A stretch of DNA of 32,785 nt. Origin: Helicobacter valdiviensis. Lineage in GTDB: Bacteria > Campylobacterota > Campylobacteria > Campylobacterales > Helicobacteraceae. The stretch covers positions 1 through 32,785 of the forward strand of contig NZ_NBIU01000025.1 of NCBI RefSeq assembly GCF_003245365.1. Direction: 5' to 3'. Positions 17,956 through 26,087 of the stretch are shown here, one piece after another (position 1 is the stretch's first letter; the number at the start of each line of letters is the position of its first letter). A model generated the notes under the pieces. The model made no database searches. It saw only the letters and a program-made list of their open reading frames with translations, and was not told the origin of the DNA. A program made the position numbers and the translations under genes.

Positions 17956-19058
17956 CTGCACAAGAACAAATCAATGCCTTTATATCACTTGGGAAAAAAA
18001 ATATTCAAGCCAATCTTTCCCAAACAAAGAAAAATATTGTCTTTATCTCCTATTATCCAACCTATCGCTCCCAATATGGAAACTTGGTGCAAAAATTAAA
18101 ACAAAAATATAATGTCATTACAGTGGTAGATAGAATTTTAAACGATACATTTGAAAAAAGCTCACATTTTAACATTCTTTTTCCTTGGAGAGTAGTTGAA
18201 AATGGAGAAACCTACTACTTAAATGCCGATATAGAAGGGATTGATTTAATCATTACAGCAGATGAGGTAGGCTATCTTGATGGCAAGATTGATAGAGAGT
18301 TTTTAAGCAAAAGCGCCAAAAGAATTTATATGCCCCACAGATTAACTTATGATTGTGGTTCCACTAATCAAGTAGATTATATCAATGTTCCCTCAGCTAG
18401 TGCTTTAGCCTCTTTTAAACAAGCAACCAAAAATACAAATATCACACTCTTGCCTTGCGGTTACCCCCAACTTGATAATTTAATAGCCAACTACCAATAC
18501 CACAACAGTAATACAATCACTTATGCACCTACTTTGCGTTATGTGGATAATGTTCGTAATACAGATTTGAATGCTTTTGCGGGATTTGATGGGAATATTA
18601 TAGAATGGCTTTTAAAAAATACAAATTATAATATTTCTTATAGAGCACACCCTTTTAATACTGCTAGCAATCACAATTTTTACAGTCTCATTAAAGCAAG
18701 ATTTAAAGAAGAAAAACGCCTAAGTTTTGATGAAAAACAAGGTTATGATTATTTTAATTTTTCAGATTTTTTAATCACAGATTGGAGCACAACATCTTTT
18801 CTTTATTCTTATGCCACTTTACGCCCTTGCTTTTTTTATATGCCATACCCTCCAAAAAACACAAAAGAAAATGAATATATTTTAAAAGATAAATTAGCAA
18901 AAAACTTTTTCACTCTAAAATCCCTCCTTTCAAACATTGATTTTGCAAAAGAAGCCCAAAGATTTAAAAAGCTAAGAGAAGAAAATATTTATAATATTGG
19001 CACTTCTGAAGAAGCACTTATAGAAAAAATTGATCAGATTTTACAAGGCAAACTATGA
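17952..19058 (+). CDS. CDP-glycerol glycerophosphotransferase-like protein (candidate phospho-alcohol transferase)
   Basis: A 368-residue cytoplasmic protein with the fold marks of the CDP-glycerol glycerophosphotransferase family (PF04464-like, TagB/TagF type). The N-terminal half begins near 28 with NIVFISYYPTYRSQYGNLVQ. Conserved RAHP is near 231-234, and FLITDWSTTSFLYSYATL is near 272-289 (the ITDYSS position). No membrane segment is evident. A GAGGA ribosome site (17941-17945) precedes the ATG, which overlaps the stop of the phase-variable frame by 4 bases; its own stop overlaps the LicCA start by 4 bases. Enzymes of this family move a phospho-alcohol from a CDP-alcohol to an acceptor. 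Directly upstream of a predicted CDP-choline-making enzyme, it is a candidate for using CDP-choline. That substrate is inference; glycerol phosphate or another alcohol is possible. Confidence 0.78.
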   Translation: MTAQEQINAFISLGKKNIQANLSQTKKNIVFISYYPTYRSQYGNLVQKLKQKYNVITVVDRILNDTFEKSSHFNILFPWRVVENGETYYLNADIEGIDLIITADEVGYLDGKIDREFLSKSAKRIYMPHRLTYDCGSTNQVDYINVPSASALASFKQATKNTNITLLPCGYPQLDNLIANYQYHNSNTITYAPTLRYVDNVRNTDLNAFAGFDGNIIEWLLKNTNYNISYRAHPFNTASNHNFYSLIKARFKEEKRLSFDEKQGYDYFNFSDFLITDWSTTSFLYSYATLRPCFFYMPYPPKNTKENEYILKDKLAKNFFTLKSLLSNIDFAKEAQRFKKLREENIYNIGTSEEALIEKIDQILQGKL

Positions 19059-20509
19059 GAGCCATTATTCTTGCAGCTGGAGAAGGAAAACGCCTAAGAC
19101 CCCTTACCCTCAACAAACCTAAACCACTCCTAGAAATCCGAGGGAAAACACTTTTGGAAAATATGATTTTCTATCTTAAAAAATTAGGAGTAAAAGAAAT
19201 TTTTGTGATTACTGGATACAAAAATCATCTCTTTACTCCTTTAGAAAAGAAATTAGGTTTTAAGCAAATTTTCTACAAAGATTACAAGAACAAAAACAGT
19301 GCTGCAACCTTACAATATGTAAGCAATCTTATCCAAAAAGGGACATTTATTTTAAATGGGGATTTATTTATCAATAAAGAGTTTAGTCAATTCTTAAGAT
19401 TTAATTCCAATCAATTTCTAGCCCAAAAGATTACTAACGCACCTTTTTGGGGTTATTTAACCGATGAAAATTCCAAACTAATAGAAATTGACACAAATGC
19501 TACAAATGGCTATGGAGATGGGATTGCTTTTTTAGACAATCCACAAGATATTCAAACTTTAAAAAATAGCCTCTTAAAATGCTCCACTCAAGACTATTGG
19601 GAAGCTTGTATTAAAAATTCTTTACACAAAATAGACTTTTATATTTCTTATTGTGAAAACTTTTATACTGAAATTGACTGCATTGAAGATGCCTTATGTG
19701 CCAGATTAATCACCCCTGAAGAGATAGCCAAACAATGTTCCAGTGATGGAAAAATCCAAAAACTCTTTAGCGTTACAAATATAAACTATAAAATCAACTT
19801 TCAAAATAAACAAAAAGTTTTAAGAATTTCAAGACCCAAATTAAACCAAATCATTAATCCAAATAATGAGCAAAAAATTCTTTCTATTTTACCCAATCAT
19901 CTAACCGCACAAAATGAATTTTACAATAACGGTTTAAAGCTAAGCACTTTTTTACAAGGCTACAAACCTCTAACAAAAGAAGAGATTTGCCAAGAAGGCG
20001 TCCTAGAATTATTAATCAAGAAAATTAAAATTTTGCATTCTAAAAACTTGAAAGATTATCCTAATTTCACTCCTATTTTTATGGTTAATGAAATTAACAA
20101 TTACGAATCTTTAGCTAAAATAAAGCTTGTAACACAGCTAGAACATAAAAAGATTTTAGACATTGCTTCAAAAATTGATACAATGGATTTTATCTTATGC
20201 CATAGAGATTTACAACTGCCAAATATCCTTTACAATGGAAAAGATATTAAATTGATTGACTTTGAATACTCTGGATTTAGCTCCTATATTTGGGAGCTTG
20301 GTAATCTAAGTGCAGAACTAGAATTGGAAGAAAAACAAATAGAAAAAATAATCCATCTCTATGGAAAAATAACAAGACAAGAAATTTTAGAGGGACAGAT
20401 TCTTTCTAATTATATTTGGGCTTTATGGAGCTGGATTTATGACAAAATAGATTTAGGAAGAGATTATCTAGTGCGTCTTCATAAAAACCTTAAAGATTTA
20501 AATCCTTAA
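19055..20509 (+). CDS. LicC-LicA fusion: CTP:phosphocholine cytidylyltransferase + choline kinase
   Basis: A 484-residue two-domain protein. Residues 1-225 are a nucleotidyltransferase: LAAGEGKRLRPLT at 6-18, KPKPLLEI at 21-28, NGD at 101-103 and the C-terminal TEIDCIED at 205-212, matching the LicC end YEIDS..D. Residues about 235-484 are an aminoglycoside-phosphotransferase/choline-kinase fold: CHRDLQLPNIL at 382-392 (catalytic Asp385, Asn390) and LIDFEYSG at 400-407 (metal-binding Asp402). Together they would convert choline with ATP and CTP to CDP-choline in the cytoplasm. Separate licA and licC occur in Haemophilus lic1 and in pneumococcus; fusions exist in other genera. It overlaps the previous gene by 4 bases, and a LicB-like permease gene follows after 13 bases. 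Ethanolamine or another amino alcohol as substrate cannot be excluded. Confidence 0.87.
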   Translation: MRAIILAAGEGKRLRPLTLNKPKPLLEIRGKTLLENMIFYLKKLGVKEIFVITGYKNHLFTPLEKKLGFKQIFYKDYKNKNSAATLQYVSNLIQKGTFILNGDLFINKEFSQFLRFNSNQFLAQKITNAPFWGYLTDENSKLIEIDTNATNGYGDGIAFLDNPQDIQTLKNSLLKCSTQDYWEACIKNSLHKIDFYISYCENFYTEIDCIEDALCARLITPEEIAKQCSSDGKIQKLFSVTNINYKINFQNKQKVLRISRPKLNQIINPNNEQKILSILPNHLTAQNEFYNNGLKLSTFLQGYKPLTKEEICQEGVLELLIKKIKILHSKNLKDYPNFTPIFMVNEINNYESLAKIKLVTQLEHKKILDIASKIDTMDFILCHRDLQLPNILYNGKDIKLIDFEYSGFSSYIWELGNLSAELELEEKQIEKIIHLYGKITRQEILEGQILSNYIWALWSWIYDKIDLGRDYLVRLHKNLKDLNP

Positions 20510-20522
20510 AGGCTTAATAAAG

Positions 20523-21383
20523 ATGCATAAAAAATTATTAGGACATATTCTAGCTTTTTTTAGTGTATTTTTTTGGTCTTCTTTATATGTTTCAAGCCAA
20601 ATTCTTCTTCAATATTTTGGAGCAATGGAACTTTTGATTTTGCAATTTTTAGTAGGATATATTTTTTTATTGCTTATAAAACCAACAATACTTCTTTTAT
20701 CCTTTAAAGAGGAATTATTATTGGCAATAGCTGGATTTTTTGGAATTTGCATTTATAATCTTTTTTTAAATCTTGCCCTAACACACCATAATGCACCTAA
20801 TGTAAGCATTATTATAGCTACAATTCCTATATTTGTAGGTTTTTTTTCGTTCTTACATAAAAAAGAAAAAATACATTTTAGTTTTTATTTAGGGGCTTTT
20901 ATAGCATTAATAGGAATTTTTATCTTGCATTTTAAAGAATTAAATTTTACGCCAAATTTACTAGGAGACTTCTTTGCATTTATTGCCACATTTGGTTGGG
21001 TATTTTATGCTTTAATTATTCCCAAAATCCCACAAAATTATCTATTAATTGCAACAAGAAAAATTATTTTTTATGGCATAATTTTTACCTTTATTTTCAT
21101 TCCTTTTTTTCCTCCATTAAATTTTAATAGTCATTTATTTTTGGATATAAATGTCATATCAAACCTCATATTTTTAGCTATTTTTTCATCTTGTCTTTGC
21201 TTTATAGCATGGAATAAAGCTACTTTATTAATAGGGGAAACCAAAACAAATCTTTATGTATATCTTACTCCAATTTTTACCCTCATCACCTCTTTTATTT
21301 TTGTGGATAAAAATTTAGAAATTTCACTTATTTTAGGTGCCATTTTAGTTTTAATAGGTGTTTATATAGCAGAAAAAAATTAA
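20523..21383 (+). CDS. EamA/DMT-family permease, probable choline transporter (LicB-like)
   Basis: A 286-residue very hydrophobic protein with about ten membrane helices and two EamA halves (about 8-130 and 145-284). The second half ends with the usual LGAILVLIGVYIAEK. Family members export or import small metabolites. Pneumococcal LicB, a DMT-family choline permease, is encoded with licA and licC, so this gene is the expected third part of a lic set. It follows licCA by 13 bases with an AAAGG site (20508-20512) overlapping the licCA stop, and it is the last gene of the operon. Sequence alone gives only EamA; choline uptake is inferred from the neighbour. Confidence 0.8.
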   Translation: MHKKLLGHILAFFSVFFWSSLYVSSQILLQYFGAMELLILQFLVGYIFLLLIKPTILLLSFKEELLLAIAGFFGICIYNLFLNLALTHHNAPNVSIIIATIPIFVGFFSFLHKKEKIHFSFYLGAFIALIGIFILHFKELNFTPNLLGDFFAFIATFGWVFYALIIPKIPQNYLLIATRKIIFYGIIFTFIFIPFFPPLNFNSHLFLDINVISNLIFLAIFSSCLCFIAWNKATLLIGETKTNLYVYLTPIFTLITSFIFVDKNLEISLILGAILVLIGVYIAEKN

Positions 21384-21480
21384 TCCTCAATTTCATCCAT
21401 TTTTAAACTACAATCCCCCTAATTGCTTAAAATTAATTTTTTAAATATTTTCTTAATATTTCTTTTTGCTACTTTTTCTT

Positions 21481-21509
21481 TTAATTATGTTAAAATTAAA
21501 CATAATTAA
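21481..21509. promoter_or_regulatory. palindromic operator over the -10 region of the autotransporter promoter
   Basis: TTAATTATGTT (21481-21491) and AACATAATTAA (21499-21509) are perfect inverted repeats with a 7-base spacer. The centre contains TATGTTAAAAT, an extended -10 box (TG, one base, TAAAAT at 21491-21496). A repressor bound here would block the promoter. The gap 21384-21527 is otherwise T-rich, with no gene. Confidence 0.55.
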
Positions 21510-21527
21510 TATATAAAGGATTATTTC

Positions 21528-24500
21528 ATGAAAAAGAGATATTTTTTATTTATTTTTTCCTCTTCACTTGCTTTTTCCTCTGTTGTAGATCCCAACTTCT
21601 CTTACCAAGATTATTTAGATTTCGCACTCAATAAAGGAAAATTTAAAGTAGGCAGTGAAAATATCAGCATTGCTTCTAAAGACTCTAGTAAGAAAATTAC
21701 TCTTAATGCACCTATGATAGATTTTTCTGCTACAAATGTTAGCGGACGCTTAAAAGGAGAATTCACAAATATCGGGCAATCCTATATAGTAAGTGCTGCA
21801 CACATGACTTGGTATGATAAAAATTCCTCACCTTCTTTAGCACCTTTTAAACAAGGAGATGTCTTGCATTTTGCCAATGTTGCCAATAGAGTTGTAGGTG
21901 CTAGCAATGATTTTAGAAACCGAAGAAATTATGATATAGACTTTGCAGTCTTTAAAATGCAAAAATTAAACCTCAATGCAAGTGCAAACTTAAGCAAAGA
22001 GCTTGATTTTATCTCCTTAAAAAATAAAAATGAGCAAAATGAATCACTAAGATATAAAGACAATTTTCAAGAAAGTGAAGATTTTTCACAAGGCAAAGGA
22101 AAACTATACAACAAAGATAGATATGAATTTTTTGTAAGAGAAGGGACTGGAGTTCAAGGAATTGGAGATATAAGCTCACAAGTAAGTCCCATAAAAATAG
22201 CGCAAGATGATAAATATCATACTGGAGGCTTTGTAACTCTAGGAGATAAAGAAGATATTCGCTACAATTTCTTTTTGAGATTTGAAAATTTTAATAAAAA
22301 TATTAGAAATGATTTCACTAGCTCTTCTGCTCCTGGCGATTCTGGTTCTGCACTTTATGTTTATGATAAAATGGATAAAAAATGGTATCTTATTGGAGTA
22401 ATTAGCGGAAGTGATTGCACGCTCAATTTTGCCACAGGATTTAACTGCACCCTAGTAGATTACGCACTCATTAATCAACCTCTTATTGATGAATTTAAAG
22501 CAAATAGAACCATCAATATAGCTGGGGGAAACTATACTTTAAACAACCAAAGCTTAATACATAATGGAAAAACCATTCAAGGTGTAGAATTTATTAGCAA
22601 AAAATATTCAGGACTTGTTACTTTTAACAATACCAATCGCACAGATTATGAAAAACGCATTAAAGAAATGGCTAATAGTAAAGATTTATACTTCCATCAA
22701 AAAGGAATTCTCTCTCTTGTTGAAAATGCAGATATGGGTGCAAGTGTGCTAAACTTTACCCCAAATTCTAATTGGGAAATCACTGGAGATAAATGGCTAA
22801 TAGGAGGGGGAATCTACACTGATGCACAAGCAAAAGTAACTTATAATGCCCTACTAAAAGAAAACGATTTTCTCTATAAAATGGGGCAAGGTGAACTAGA
22901 AATTCTAAGCTCCAACTTAAATTCTGGACTTAGAATGGGAGAAGGCTTAGTAAGCCTAATAGGCAAAGGTGAAAAATTTGGAGAGATTTATATCAATGGC
23001 GGAACACTTAAAATTTCTAGTGCGGACAATATTAACTTTAACACGCTCTACTTAAATGGCGGAACACTGGATTTAAATGGACAAAGCCTAAGCACAAGCT
23101 CCATCAAAGCAAATTCCAATAATGTCTTTATTACAAGCCAAAAAGATCATGCAAAACTTACTTTTATAAACTCTCAAGATTATATTTATCATGGGAATAT
23201 TGTGAGTGATAATAATTTTCATCTAAATATTCAAGATTCTAAAGGTCTAGTTTTTGATGGGAATATCTATAATCCAAAAGGATTTATGGAAATTAAAAAT
23301 TCCAATCTAAGCTTTCAAGGACATCCTATTGTGCATGCAAGCATTGATGAGCAAACCCTCAAAAATCTCCAAAAATTAGGGCAAACTGCACTCACAAAAG
23401 GAGTTAGCCTTACTCAAGAAGATTGGGAAAATCGTATTTTTACCCTCAAAGAAATTAATCTAGAAAATACCGAATTAAAACTAGGCTCTTATGCAAACAT
23501 GCAAACAGAAAAATTATATGCAAAAAATTCTAATGTAATTTTAGGAAGCGACTTAAGGACTATTGATGAGCTAGACACACAAAATATCTACCACAATAAC
23601 AATATTGAAGATTATGGCTATGATTATTTCACAGGAATTGGTAAAGAAATGTTCTACAAACAAGAAATAAAAAGCAAAGAAGAGTCTCCCATAAAAGAAG
23701 TCTATTTTAAAGGAAACTTGATTTTAGATAATTCTAATGCCTTTATCCAAAATACAATTTTTGAAGGAAATATTACACAAACCAATCTACCAAAAAAAGA
23801 CTATTTTGTCCATTTATCTCAATCTCATTTTAAAGGCAATATTACCGCTAAAAATGTATCATTAATGGATAATCCCCTTGTTTTTGGAAGCATACACACA
23901 AAAAATCTCTATGCAACAAATTCCACTTTTAAACTCAATGTTGATTTAAAAAATGCTAAAAGCGATACAATCCTTAGCACCCATAAAACACAAGGAGGAA
24001 ACAATACCTTACTTTTAAACTTTCTTACCAAAGAAAATCCAAAAGATACTAAGATTCTACTTGCTTCTTTAAAAGACACACAAAGCAAAATTAATCAAAA
24101 TTATTTTACCATTCCAAATATAGAACATGGTTTTAGCATCTATTCTCCAAATGTAGAATTTAACCACAATACAGAAAATGCCACTTGGGAGCTTATAAGC
24201 ACAGCGAAAAATCCTGAAAATCCTAATCCTGAAAATCCTAATCAAAACCAGCCTAATCAAAACCCCTCTTATTTCCATACAAGCAATAACACACAAGCAC
24301 TAAAAACTGCTAATTCACTCACTGATCATTTCATCTTAAATTACATTGCAGAATGGAACAATCTCCAAAAAAGAATGGGAGAACTTAGAGACAATCCTTA
24401 TTCTTATGGATTATGGGTAAGGACTTTTGGTGGCAAACTAAGCGATAACTACAATAGCGGAAATTATTTTGAAGTGCAAAGTGGATTTGACAAGCAAAAC

Positions 24501-25184
24501 AGCTTTAAAACCTTTAATCTCTATAGTGGAATTATGCTAAATTTCACCCACACAAAGCTAGATTCAAACTCTCTTAATGCTACAAGTAAAGGTTATGGAA
24601 TTGGGAATTATCTAAGCTTTTTATTTAATAATGGATTTTATATAGATGGGGTTCTAAGATACATTAGATATGAAAATGATATGAGTGCAAGCTTTATCCC
24701 AAATACACAAAATTCTACACTCAATGCAAATGCTTCCAACAACATCATAGCAAGCATTGAAGCAGGATATAGAAAAAAGTTTGATAATTTTTATCTTGAA
24801 CCCCAAATAGAACTTATTAGTGGCTATGTAGATAGCATCCAACTTTCCAATGAGATTGTAAAAATCCATATGGATTCTTATGTGCCTCTTGTCTTAAAAA
24901 CAGCACTTTTTAGCGGTATTAATAATCTTAATAACTCTTCTTTAAATCTAAGGGCTGGAATTGGCTATATGAGCGATTTAAGAAAGTCTGGCAAGAAAAG
25001 CTTTGGCGATTTTGCTGGCATAAGATATTTTGAAGGCTTAAAAGATGAAAGAGCGTTTATTAATCTAAATACCTCTTATGCACTTAGCAAAAATACTCGC
25101 ATAAGTTTAGATTATGAAAAAAGCTTTTTTGGGGATTTAAACATTGATTGGAGCTTAAATGCTAATCTAAGATATAGCTTCTAG
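21528..25184 (+). CDS. S6-family serine protease autotransporter (IgA protease/SPATE-like)
   Basis: A 1218-residue secreted protease. A signal peptide covers about residues 1-17 (MKKRYFLFIFSSSLAFSS) with no long ESPR extension. The protease domain (about 18-320) has SAAHMT with His92, NYDIDFAVF with Asp136 or Asp138, and APGDSGSALYV with Ser272, the H-D-S order of peptidase family S6. A long beta-helix passenger follows, with repeated NGGTL-type turns near 490-520, then a Pro/Asn-rich linker (near 895-915). The C-terminal beta barrel (about 925-1218) ends in RYSF, the usual terminal Phe for outer-membrane insertion. AAAGGA lies 7 bases before the ATG. It ends 18 bases inside the convergent ppx gene. 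Only one cysteine pair (Cys297, Cys307) is visible in the passenger. The substrate cannot be predicted; IgA cleavage should not be assumed. Confidence 0.92.
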   Translation: MKKRYFLFIFSSSLAFSSVVDPNFSYQDYLDFALNKGKFKVGSENISIASKDSSKKITLNAPMIDFSATNVSGRLKGEFTNIGQSYIVSAAHMTWYDKNSSPSLAPFKQGDVLHFANVANRVVGASNDFRNRRNYDIDFAVFKMQKLNLNASANLSKELDFISLKNKNEQNESLRYKDNFQESEDFSQGKGKLYNKDRYEFFVREGTGVQGIGDISSQVSPIKIAQDDKYHTGGFVTLGDKEDIRYNFFLRFENFNKNIRNDFTSSSAPGDSGSALYVYDKMDKKWYLIGVISGSDCTLNFATGFNCTLVDYALINQPLIDEFKANRTINIAGGNYTLNNQSLIHNGKTIQGVEFISKKYSGLVTFNNTNRTDYEKRIKEMANSKDLYFHQKGILSLVENADMGASVLNFTPNSNWEITGDKWLIGGGIYTDAQAKVTYNALLKENDFLYKMGQGELEILSSNLNSGLRMGEGLVSLIGKGEKFGEIYINGGTLKISSADNINFNTLYLNGGTLDLNGQSLSTSSIKANSNNVFITSQKDHAKLTFINSQDYIYHGNIVSDNNFHLNIQDSKGLVFDGNIYNPKGFMEIKNSNLSFQGHPIVHASIDEQTLKNLQKLGQTALTKGVSLTQEDWENRIFTLKEINLENTELKLGSYANMQTEKLYAKNSNVILGSDLRTIDELDTQNIYHNNNIEDYGYDYFTGIGKEMFYKQEIKSKEESPIKEVYFKGNLILDNSNAFIQNTIFEGNITQTNLPKKDYFVHLSQSHFKGNITAKNVSLMDNPLVFGSIHTKNLYATNSTFKLNVDLKNAKSDTILSTHKTQGGNNTLLLNFLTKENPKDTKILLASLKDTQSKINQNYFTIPNIEHGFSIYSPNVEFNHNTENATWELISTAKNPENPNPENPNQNQPNQNPSYFHTSNNTQALKTANSLTDHFILNYIAEWNNLQKRMGELRDNPYSYGLWVRTFGGKLSDNYNSGNYFEVQSGFDKQNSFKTFNLYSGIMLNFTHTKLDSNSLNATSKGYGIGNYLSFLFNNGFYIDGVLRYIRYENDMSASFIPNTQNSTLNANASNNIIASIEAGYRKKFDNFYLEPQIELISGYVDSIQLSNEIVKIHMDSYVPLVLKTALFSGINNLNNSSLNLRAGIGYMSDLRKSGKKSFGDFAGIRYFEGLKDERAFINLNTSYALSKNTRISLDYEKSFFGDLNIDWSLNANLRYSF
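24210..24266 (+). repeat. 15-base tandem repeats coding the autotransporter linker
   Basis: Two identical 15-base units (AATCCTGAAAATCCT, 24210-24239), then a diverged unit and a partial one to 24266. They encode NPENP, NPENP, NQNQP and NQNP between passenger and barrel. The unit keeps the frame, so copy number can change linker length without breaking the gene. Confidence 0.8.
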
Positions 25185-26087
25185 GGCGTCTATCACCACG
25201 CCTTCTCTTAGCCCCTCATCCATTACAAGAACCTCACTAAAACCTAATGCCTCCATAAAAAATAAAAACAAATAAACCCCAATATCTATCACATCTGCCC
25301 TATACTTCCCCACTAATTCAATCTTTTGCAAAAGACTTAAACTTAAAAACTTCGCCAATTGCTCCAAAAAATCTTCTTGTGTCAGCTTGGCACCCTCATA
25401 TTTTATTTTATGATAGTTTTCAAGCCCTACTTTAAAAGCATATATGCTAGTAGGTATTCCACTATTTGCGATTAAAAATTCTGCATTAAACCCTTCTTTT
25501 TTAGCTTTTTTCACAAATTCCACAATAGGCTTTAAAATCTCTTGTTTATTTTCCAATAAGCCTTGTAAATTTTGGTATCTATCTTTAGCGGTTACAATCC
25601 CTATTTTAAAGCTTTTGGCAAATATTTCTTGATTTTTACAAAAGATAAATTCGCTACTTGCACCCCCCATATCCACTACTACATAGCAATCTTTTTGAAA
25701 CTCTTTATTCTTTTTAGAAATCTCTTTTAAAGCTCTTTTAGGAGCTAGTGCTGTAAGCCTTGCTTCTTCCTCTCCGCTAATGATTTTAAAACTAATCCCA
25801 CACTTCTTTAAACAAAGCTTCAATACCTCTTCTTTATTCCTTGCCTTACGCATAGCTTCTGTAGTAATAGCAAATATTCTATCCTCTTGTGTAATTTTTA
25901 AAACCCTTTTAAGCTCATAAAGTGCCTCTAAAAGCCTATTTATTGCCCTTTCTCCTATGATACCCTTGCTTTGCAACTCTTCAGAAATACGGATTGTGCA
26001 TTCATATTCACCCTTGCTTTTTAAATCTTTGTCCATTCTAACTGCACGCAAAGAATTACTACCTAAATCAATCCCAATATATTCCAT
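25167..26087 (-). CDS. ppx: short Ppx/GppA exopolyphosphatase/guanosine pentaphosphatase
   Basis: Hydrolyses inorganic polyphosphate or pppGpp to ppGpp; cytoplasmic, actin/ASKHA fold. The first phosphate motif GIDLGSNSLRAVR is at 5-17, SGEEEARL at 104-111 and the second phosphate motif VVVDMGGASSEF at 136-147. At 306 residues it is the short form lacking the C-terminal HD-like domain of the longer (about 480-residue) homologues. Its start shares one base with the stop of the histidine kinase (TAATG), so it is translated with the two-component system. Its last 18 bases overlap the autotransporter gene on the other strand. Which substrate dominates cannot be told from sequence. Confidence 0.92.
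   Translation of the reverse strand: MEYIGIDLGSNSLRAVRMDKDLKSKGEYECTIRISEELQSKGIIGERAINRLLEALYELKRVLKITQEDRIFAITTEAMRKARNKEEVLKLCLKKCGISFKIISGEEEARLTALAPKRALKEISKKNKEFQKDCYVVVDMGGASSEFIFCKNQEIFAKSFKIGIVTAKDRYQNLQGLLENKQEILKPIVEFVKKAKKEGFNAEFLIANSGIPTSIYAFKVGLENYHKIKYEGAKLTQEDFLEQLAKFLSLSLLQKIELVGKYRADVIDIGVYLFLFFMEALGFSEVLVMDEGLREGVVIDALEAIS

Noticed and set aside
17952-19058. Reading the split 17471 and 17952 frames as one broken gene
   Set aside because: Each has its own ribosome site, start and its own HP and IT/SD motif pair, and the ATGA overlap is that of two adjacent genes rather than a frameshifted single one.
21528-25184. VacA-like toxin or simple adhesin autotransporter
   Set aside because: The passenger starts with a full S6 protease domain including GDSGS, which VacA-type proteins lack.
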